DNA of 11,999 nucleotides, taken from JAAYLC01 sp964636665 (GTDB taxonomy: Bacteria; Bacteroidota; Bacteroidia; Flavobacteriales; Flavobacteriaceae). The stretch's first letter is position 1, and every line of letters begins with the position of its first letter. Shown here piece by piece: positions 7,091 to 11,999 of this stretch. The position numbers and the translations under genes were made by a program. The stretch spans positions 1 through 11,999 of the forward strand of contig CAZWVT010000054.1 in NCBI GenBank assembly GCA_964636665.1, read 5' to 3'. The notes below the pieces were generated by a model that made no database searches, was not told the DNA's origin, and was given only the letters and a program-made list of their open reading frames with translations.

Positions 7091-7804
7091 TTACTGGAAA
7101 GTGAAGTTGATAAACACAGCGTGAGTTGCTAAATTTTCAATATTTCCTGTCCACGGACTGTTTATATCATTGTCCGGAACCAGCTCATTGGTCATTGCAA
7201 AAACGCCGCGAATGGATGGCGTGAATTTAAAGTAAAACAAATAAAAATCAATTCCGAAGCCAATTTCATAAAACATCGGATTGCTTTTCATTCTAAAATT
7301 CCCTTGACGGTTGTCGTCAGGGTTGTTTTCATTACTCGACAAATTTATAGCAGTAGAAATTCCGCCAACGACAAACGGTTTGAAATTATTCAATCTGTTG
7401 GTAGAAACTTTCAGCAAAAGCGGCACGTGGATATAAGTTGATTTTACTTCTCGAAAATAGTCTTTGGACTCGGTAAATCCCGGAAAAGTCAAATTACGTT
7501 GCGTAAAATACAAACCGGGTTCCAACCTGAGATTAATGTTGTTGTTTATTCGCAAATCACCGACCAATCCTACATTAAAACCGATATTTTGTTTGACTAA
7601 AATGTCGGTATTGTGATCTTCAAATTGATTGATATAATCAAAATTAAAATCGTAAAAATTAAACCCGAGGTAATATCCCCAACTGAGAAACTTCATATCA
7701 AAGTTCTCCATATTCGTCAATCGTTCACGAGTAAAAAGACTTTGTTGGGCAGAGACGCTTTCTGCTAAAAATATAAATGTGAATACCACAAATAGCTTCT
7801 TCAT
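7091..7804 (-). CDS. porT: PorT/SprT-family type IX secretion system outer-membrane protein
   Basis: PorT (SprT in Flavobacterium johnsoniae) is a small outer-membrane beta-barrel protein needed for the type IX secretion system, which exports proteases, adhesins and gliding-motility proteins in Bacteroidota. The 237-residue product begins with a signal peptide (KK, hydrophobic core 4-13, likely cleavage after SVSA at residue 19). NMENFD.KFLSWGYYLGFNFYDF is the kind of segment I recall from SprT/PorT, and the rest is alternating beta-strand sequence (LRLEPGLYFTQR, YIHVPLLLKV, FKPFVVGGIS, YEIGFGIDFYLFYFKFTPSI) ending in an aromatic-rich strand, FINFTFQ. It starts at ATG 7804, 9 bp after the menG stop, and so is probably cotranscribed with it. 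That pairing, as I recall, is common in this class. A generic porin-family barrel is the alternative. Confidence 0.85.
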   Translation of the reverse strand: MKKLFVVFTFIFLAESVSAQQSLFTRERLTNMENFDMKFLSWGYYLGFNFYDFNFDYINQFEDHNTDILVKQNIGFNVGLVGDLRINNNINLRLEPGLYFTQRNLTFPGFTESKDYFREVKSTYIHVPLLLKVSTNRLNNFKPFVVGGISTAINLSSNENNPDDNRQGNFRMKSNPMFYEIGFGIDFYLFYFKFTPSIRGVFAMTNELVPDNDINSPWTGNIENLATHAVFINFTFQ

Positions 7805-7813
7805 AAAAAAATA

Positions 7814-8530
7814 TTATTTGCTCGCTGTATAAATTGTTGCCACACCAAATGTTTGCGGATGATTTTTCACTTCTTTAAACCCGATATTGCGCAATATATT
7901 GTTTAGCTTTTTACCGAAAGGAAATTGGGAAGCACTTTCGCTAAGATATTTGTAGGCAACTTTATCTTTAGAAAAAATTCGTCCAATTAGCGGAAGGATG
8001 TTTTTAGTATATAAATGATACCCTTGTTTAAAAGGGAATTTAGTCGGTACTGAAGTTTCTAAAATCACAAAAATTCCATCTTTTTTTAATACTCTGAGAA
8101 TCTCTGAAAGTCCTTTTTCCAAATCTTCAAAATTTCTTATCCCAAACGAAACGGTAATTGCATCAAAACTATTGTCTTCAAAAGGAAGTTTCTCGGAATC
8201 GCCTTTGACAAATTCCAGCATCTCCTCATAAGATTTTCCTTTTATCTTTTTTCGGGCAACAGCAAGCATGCCGTCAGACAAATCGAGTCCGATTATTTTG
8301 GCAACGGTATTTTTCTGAGCAAATTGAATTGCCAAATCTCCGGTTCCGGTTGCAATATCCAAAATGGATTCCGGGTTTTTATCCAACACTTTTTTTATGA
8401 CCTTTTTTCTCCAACGAATGTCCGAACCTAAAGAGATCACACGATTTAAGCCGTCGTAGTTATCGGCAATTGTATCGAACATCTGCTCCACTTGCTCTTT
8501 CTTTCCGCCGGAGGCATCTTTATAAGGGGT
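7814..8530 (-). CDS. ubiE: Demethylmenaquinone methyltransferase (MenG/UbiE), 5' end lost in assembly gap
   Basis: This SAM-dependent C-methyltransferase performs the last step of menaquinone synthesis, methylating demethylmenaquinone; Bacteroidota make menaquinone, so menG is the apt functional name. Conserved features are MFDTIADNYDGLNRVISLG, DIRWRKKVI, the SAM-binding ILDIATGTGDLA (around 8333-8365), GLDLSDGML, DAITVSFGIRNFEDLEKGL and VLKKDGIFVILETSVP, ending GVATIYTASK. A GTG at 8491 could open the frame, but the frame continues without a stop to the gap edge and encodes TPYKDASGGKKEQV before EQMFD. That is genuine family N-terminal sequence, so the start lies a few codons inside the N run. 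The gene is complete at its 3' end and sits 9 bp before porT. Its promoter is also in the gap. Confidence 0.95.
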   Translation of the reverse strand, partial: TPYKDASGGKKEQVEQMFDTIADNYDGLNRVISLGSDIRWRKKVIKKVLDKNPESILDIATGTGDLAIQFAQKNTVAKIIGLDLSDGMLAVARKKIKGKSYEEMLEFVKGDSEKLPFEDNSFDAITVSFGIRNFEDLEKGLSEILRVLKKDGIFVILETSVPTKFPFKQGYHLYTKNILPLIGRIFSKDKVAYKYLSESASQFPFGKKLNNILRNIGFKEVKNHPQTFGVATIYTASK

Positions 8531-8630
8531 NNNNNNNNNNNNNNNNNNNNNNNNNNNNNNNNNNNNNNNNNNNNNNNNNNNNNNNNNNNNNNNNNNNNNN
8601 NNNNNNNNNNNNNNNNNNNNNNNNNNNNNN
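8531..8630. other. Assembly gap of 100 N
   Basis: Exactly 100 undetermined bases, a length often used for scaffold joins of unknown size, so the real distance may differ. The start codons of menG (minus) and of the exported repeat protein (plus), plus the divergent promoter region, lie within it. Confidence 0.99.
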
Positions 8631-9803
8631 ACGCTTTTAATTTTCGGAATTATTTTCCTTGGACTGACGACATCCGTTTTTTCAAGTGGACAAAATATGA
8701 CAATGAACAGAGGTTATGACGGCAGTGCTTTCATATTTGTAGAAGAAAATGTAGAATTTTCCGTTTTTCCCGACGGTCAATTTGATTTTATGTATGTAGG
8801 ACCTCAAAAATCTTCGGGATTTACCATTACCACACCCAATGTAAATATCAGTTTTAACAGTGGGTATAATTACGATGCTTATGTTCAATACGATGATTAC
8901 GGCGCTGTAATTCAAATAGAAAACGTACCTATATATTACGATTATTACGGACGCATTATTCGGGCGGGAAATGTAAATATAAATTACAATAACGGTAGAT
9001 TAGCCAGAATTGGCGGATTGCACATTCATTATAATCCATACGGAGAATTTGTTTATCACACCGGATTTATCAATCGTTTTAATCCTTATTATGTCTATCG
9101 TCCGTGGCATGTTTATTACGTTCGTCCTCTATATCATCACGTGATTGTTTATAATTTTCCTTACAGAAGGTATTACAATCCGAGACGCTACAGTTTTCAA
9201 GATCACATTGTATTTTATAAAAACAGAAACAACAATGCCTATATAAACGGTCGAAAAGATTTTCATCGTCCCGGAAGCAGAATTCATTATCCGGACGGGC
9301 GAATTGTACGAAATTCAAACTTTAATCCTAACAATGCTTCAACTTTAGCATCTACCGGAAGAAATAATAACACAGGAAATAATACTTCCCAAAACATTAG
9401 AAATAATAATTCAGGAACAAATACCTCAATTATTAGAAATAATTCTGCTACCACAAGATCAAATGTTGTGACAAATGAAGCTGCTCGAAATAACAATGTA
9501 GCACCGGTAAGACAAACCCGAAATACTACGACTACACCTATAAGAACAACAACTAGCGTAAGCAATCAAAATTCATCCGTGCGAAATAATAGCAGAATTG
9601 TTCAACCGCAAACAAATAGAATTGCTACTCCTGCGAAAAGAAACACGCCTGCTGTAAACAACAACACGAGAAATGTTTCAAATACCTCTCGAAATACGAC
9701 GGTGCAACAAAATCGTTCAAATACAAGAGTCGGCACGCCAAATACAAACAGGACTTCTTCAAACTCAAGAGCAACGATTTCAACACCCCACGGAAGAAAT
9801 TAA
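8631..9803 (+). CDS. Exported tandem-repeat protein with Asn/Arg/Thr-rich tail; 5' end in assembly gap
   Basis: Function not recognised. The frame is open from the first base after the gap and gives 390 visible residues. It begins TLLIFGIIFLGLTTSVFSSG, the core and cleavage region of a signal peptide, so the initiator is in the N run; the internal ATG at 8697 would discard the signal. The mature part has three zones. First is a beta-type region with four tandem 15-16-residue units of the form x-Y-D/N-x-(Y)-G-x5-6-G/N-x-x-I (8886-9071). Second is a Tyr/His/Arg/Pro-rich stretch (about 9072-9310). Third is a tail of about 160 residues built almost only from Asn, Arg, Thr, Ser, Gln, Ala, Pro and Val, with recurrent RNN/RNT motifs. 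There is no cysteine, and the tail has a single acidic residue, so it is strongly basic and probably disordered. A periplasmic or surface, polyanion-binding role is a guess. A terminator follows directly. Confidence 0.85.
   Translation, partial: TLLIFGIIFLGLTTSVFSSGQNMTMNRGYDGSAFIFVEENVEFSVFPDGQFDFMYVGPQKSSGFTITTPNVNISFNSGYNYDAYVQYDDYGAVIQIENVPIYYDYYGRIIRAGNVNINYNNGRLARIGGLHIHYNPYGEFVYHTGFINRFNPYYVYRPWHVYYVRPLYHHVIVYNFPYRRYYNPRRYSFQDHIVFYKNRNNNAYINGRKDFHRPGSRIHYPDGRIVRNSNFNPNNASTLASTGRNNNTGNNTSQNIRNNNSGTNTSIIRNNSATTRSNVVTNEAARNNNVAPVRQTRNTTTTPIRTTTSVSNQNSSVRNNSRIVQPQTNRIATPAKRNTPAVNNNTRNVSNTSRNTTVQQNRSNTRVGTPNTNRTSSNSRATISTPHGRN
8886..9071 (+). repeat. Four tandem 15-16-residue protein repeats (coding)
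   Basis: The encoded units are QYDDYGAVIQIENVPI, YYDYYGRIIRAGNVNI, NYNNGRLARIGGLHI and HYNPYGEFVYHTGFI. They share Y-D/N, a glycine turn and a closing beta-strand ending in Ile. The DNA copies have diverged, so the repeat is ancient at protein level, not a recent slippage product. Confidence 0.7.
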
Positions 9804-9825
9804 AATTTGCAGATATTGTTTTTAG

Positions 9826-9860
9826 AAAACCTCTTTTTGTTGTAAAAAAGAGGTTTTTTT
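9826..9860 (+). terminator. Rho-independent terminator after the exported repeat protein
   Basis: AAAACCTCTTTTT (9826-9838) pairs perfectly over 13 bp with AAAAAGAGGTTTT (9845-9857) across a 6-nt loop (GTTGTA), and the T run continues to 9860. It starts 23 nt after the stop codon and insulates the CoA-ligase gene downstream. Confidence 0.9.
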
Positions 9861-9890
9861 AATGGTTCAATCAATTGATGATTCATATCA

Positions 9891-9921
9891 TTTCAGGAGA
9901 GTTTCTTTTGGCTTAATTTTA
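9891..9921 (+). promoter_or_regulatory. Weak candidate promoter for the ADP-forming CoA synthetase
   Basis: TTTC (9891-9894), 19 nt, TAATTTTA (9914-9921): spacing fits the Bacteroidetes consensus, but each box has one mismatch at its last base. A separate promoter is expected here because a terminator lies just upstream. The rest of the 137-bp spacer shows nothing else clear. Confidence 0.25.
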
Positions 9922-9940
9922 ATCCTTTTATTTATCGTTT

Positions 9941-11998
9941 ATGATTGCAAAAGAATTATTGCGTCCGAAGAGCATCGTTGTGGTAGGTGCTTCCAATGAC
10001 TTTAGAAAACCCGGCGGAAACATGCTCCGCAACATTATTGCAGGAAATTTTGAAGGAAAACTGTATGCCGTTAATCCGAATGAAGAAAAAGTTCAAGGCG
10101 TAAAAAGTTACGCCGATGTTTCTTCCCTGCCCAAAGTTGATTTGGCAATTTTAGCCATTCCGGCAAAACACTGTGTAAAAACTGTCGAAACTCTGGCAAA
10201 AACAAAAAACACCAAAGGTTTTATCATTATTTCCGCAGGATTTGGGGAGACGGAAGAAAAAGGAAAAGCGTGGGAATCACAAATTGCGGAAACCGTAAAT
10301 TCTGTAAACGGCACTTTAATAGGTCCTAATTGCATTGGCGTTATTACCGAGCATTACAAAGGCGTTTTTACAGCTCCCATTCCTCCGTTTAATTCAAAAG
10401 GATGCGATTTAATATCGAGTTCGGGTGCTACCGCTGTTTTTATTATGGAAGCCGGAATGCCTTTGGGAATTAGTTTTGCCAATGTTTTCTCGGTAGGAAA
10501 TGAAGCGCAAACCACTGTGGAAGACATCTTAGAACACATGGATGCTTCTTTTAATCCCGAAACTGATTCTTTGATTAAATTGCTTTATCTTGAAAGTATT
10601 TCCGATCCGAAACGATTTTTAAAACATACGAGTTCGCTAATTAATAAAGGCGCAAAAATCGCTGCCATCAAAGCCGGAAGTACCGATGAAGGAAGTCGCG
10701 CAGCAAGTTCGCACACGGGTGCAATTGCCAATAGCGATATGACGGTACGCGCGCTTTTCAACAAATCGGGAATTGTTTATTGCAGCAGTCGGGAACAATT
10801 ATTGAGTGTGGCTTCCATTTTTAATTACAAAAAACTGCAAGGAAAAAACATAGCCATTATTACGCATGCCGGAGGTTCGGCAGTGATGCTTGCCGATGCA
10901 CTTTCAAAAGGCGGATTGAAAATTCCGGAAATTAAAGGACTTGATGCAGATAAGCTTAAAAATTTTTTATATCCAGGTTCGTCCGTTTCCAATCCGATTG
11001 ATTTTTTGGCAACCGGAACCGCAGAACAACTCGGAATCATTATCGATTATTGCGAACACAAATTTGACAATATTGATGCGATGATTGTGGTTTTTGGAAG
11101 CGCCGGACTTTTTAATGTACAAAATGTATATAATGTACTGAGCGTCAAATTGGAAATATGTTCAAAACCTATTTTTCCGGTTTTACCTTCTTTAATAAAT
11201 GCTGAAAAGGAAATACAAAATTTTCTTGAAAAAGGGCATATTCATTTTCCCGATGAAGTGGTATTAGGAACTTCACTTTCTCAGGTTTACAACACGCCTC
11301 CACCGGCAACTGAAAATACAGAAATGCCAAAAATAGATACAGTTTCCATACGCAAATGTATTGACCAAGTTACTTCTGGTTATTTAGCTGCCGAGGATAC
11401 CCAAATTTTATTGGATGCAGCAGGAATTCCAAGGGTTCCCGAAATTATCAGTTCGGATAAAAATACGTTTTTAAAAGAAATTGAAACTATTGATTTTCCG
11501 ATGGTGATGAAAACTGTCGGCGTATTACACAAATCAGATGCTTCAGGAGTTATTTTGAATGTTACAACTACAGAAGAAGCTTCGGTTATTTTTGATCAAT
11601 TAATGAGTATTCCGTCTGCTACTGCTGTAATGGCACAACCGCAATTGTCCGGAATCGAATTGTTTGTTGGCGTTGTCAAAGAAGTCGGTTTCGGGCATGT
11701 GATTCTCTGCGGATTGGGAGGAATTTTTATTGAAGTTTTAAAAGATGTTTCTTCCGGATTGCATCCCTTGTCAAAAGATGAAATCAAGAAAATGATTCAA
11801 TCGCTCCGAGGTTATCCCATTCTCAAAGGCATTCGCGGAAAAGAAGGAACCGATGAAGAATTGTTTATCGATAGTGTACAGCGACTTTCGGCTTTGGTTC
11901 AAGCAGCCCCGGAAATTGCCGAAATGGACATCAATCCGTTAATCGGAACGCCGAAAAATATTTATTCCGTAGATTGCAGAATCCGAATTGAGAAGTAA
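9941..11998 (+). CDS. Acetyl/acyl-CoA synthetase, ADP-forming, fused alpha-beta subunits
   Basis: Enzymes of this NDP-forming family interconvert acyl-CoA + ADP + phosphate with acid + CoA + ATP through phosphohistidine intermediates. The 685-residue product has the fused alpha-beta order. A CoA-binding Rossmann domain (about 1-130; VVVGAS at 13-18, AVNPNE, IGPNCIG at 127-133) comes first. Next is a succinyl-CoA-ligase-like domain (about 150-290; SSSGATA, VGNEAQTTVEDIL, IKAGSTDEGSRAASSHTG with the expected phospho-acceptor His258). A second ligase-like domain covers about 300-450, and an ATP-grasp domain about 465-685 (LLDAAGIP, VMKTVGVLHKSDASGVIL with His530, CGLGGIFIEVLKD, MDINPLI). The gene is complete; it starts at ATG 9941 with no Shine-Dalgarno motif and ends one base before the window edge. 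The preferred acid cannot be read from sequence; acetate is the usual assumption. A protein-acetyltransferase fusion is excluded because no GNAT domain is present. Confidence 0.92.
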   Translation: MIAKELLRPKSIVVVGASNDFRKPGGNMLRNIIAGNFEGKLYAVNPNEEKVQGVKSYADVSSLPKVDLAILAIPAKHCVKTVETLAKTKNTKGFIIISAGFGETEEKGKAWESQIAETVNSVNGTLIGPNCIGVITEHYKGVFTAPIPPFNSKGCDLISSSGATAVFIMEAGMPLGISFANVFSVGNEAQTTVEDILEHMDASFNPETDSLIKLLYLESISDPKRFLKHTSSLINKGAKIAAIKAGSTDEGSRAASSHTGAIANSDMTVRALFNKSGIVYCSSREQLLSVASIFNYKKLQGKNIAIITHAGGSAVMLADALSKGGLKIPEIKGLDADKLKNFLYPGSSVSNPIDFLATGTAEQLGIIIDYCEHKFDNIDAMIVVFGSAGLFNVQNVYNVLSVKLEICSKPIFPVLPSLINAEKEIQNFLEKGHIHFPDEVVLGTSLSQVYNTPPPATENTEMPKIDTVSIRKCIDQVTSGYLAAEDTQILLDAAGIPRVPEIISSDKNTFLKEIETIDFPMVMKTVGVLHKSDASGVILNVTTTEEASVIFDQLMSIPSATAVMAQPQLSGIELFVGVVKEVGFGHVILCGLGGIFIEVLKDVSSGLHPLSKDEIKKMIQSLRGYPILKGIRGKEGTDEELFIDSVQRLSALVQAAPEIAEMDINPLIGTPKNIYSVDCRIRIEK

Positions 11999-11999
11999 T

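Noticed and set aside
8489..8491. GTG as the start of menG
   Set aside because: Upstream in-frame codons up to the gap encode residues conserved in the family; the frame is longer.
8697..8699. ATG as the start of the exported repeat protein
   Set aside because: The same frame continues upstream to the gap with a signal-peptide core (about 8634-8690), so this Met lies just after the likely cleavage site.
8492..8719. Plus-strand open frame spanning the N run
   Set aside because: It exists only because N codons are not read as stops; its left part is antisense to the conserved N-terminus of menG and its right part is out of frame with the exported protein.
9079..9565. Minus-strand open frames opposite the exported protein's tail
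   Set aside because: The long stop-free stretches come from the biased Asn/Arg/Thr codon composition of the plus-strand gene; the plus frame has the signal peptide and ordered repeats.
9315..9800. Low-complexity region as a CRISPR array or other nucleic-acid repeat
   Set aside because: There are no regularly spaced identical repeats; the region is a single open coding frame.
1..11999. A new defence, mobile or biosynthetic system
   Set aside because: Every intact gene except the exported repeat protein belongs to a recognisable core family, spacing is normal for a core chromosome, and there are no transposase, integrase, phage or toxin-antitoxin signatures.

Overview
This is an ordinary-looking core segment of an AT-rich genome from the Bacteroidota, most likely class Flavobacteriia. 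The lineage call rests on: a lipoprotein TamA-type Omp85 protein (TamL), a PorT/SprT component of the type IX secretion system, an AccD without its zinc-ribbon cysteines, the general lack of Shine-Dalgarno sequences, and one good match to the Bacteroidetes promoter consensus (TTG-N17-23-TAnnTTTG). I see no mobile elements, tRNA or rRNA genes, CRISPR arrays or defence genes, and nothing that looks like a wholly new system.

Layout. Positions 1-6311 are read on the minus strand in the order tamL, fbaA, accD, rpsO, pnp (pnp runs off the left edge). These are outer-membrane assembly, glycolysis/gluconeogenesis, fatty-acid synthesis, ribosomal protein bS15 and the RNA-degrading PNPase. rpsO is followed by a strong intrinsic terminator, so pnp probably has its own transcription start. 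A TrmH/SpoU-type RNA methyltransferase (6352-7083, plus) diverges from tamL across only 40 bp and converges on porT with a 7-bp gap. menG/ubiE and porT (8530 to 7091, minus) form a tight two-gene unit.

A run of 100 N at 8531-8630 is an assembly gap. Both flanking genes run into it: menG on the left and an exported, cysteine-free, repeat-containing protein on the right. Both true start codons and the divergent regulatory region are therefore missing from this sequence. After the exported protein comes a clear terminator, then a complete ADP-forming acyl/acetyl-CoA synthetase gene (9941-11998).

Functionally the window mixes envelope biogenesis (TamL, PorT, the exported repeat protein), central carbon and lipid metabolism (FbaA, AccD, Acd), menaquinone synthesis (MenG) and RNA/translation functions (bS15, PNPase, RNA methyltransferase). 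The points most worth a second look are a pnp leader hairpin that pairs an anti-Shine-Dalgarno-like tract with the putative ribosome-binding site, the compact tamL/methyltransferase divergent region in which both genes appear to start with TTG, a hairpin in the rpsO leader, and the tandem-repeat exported protein.
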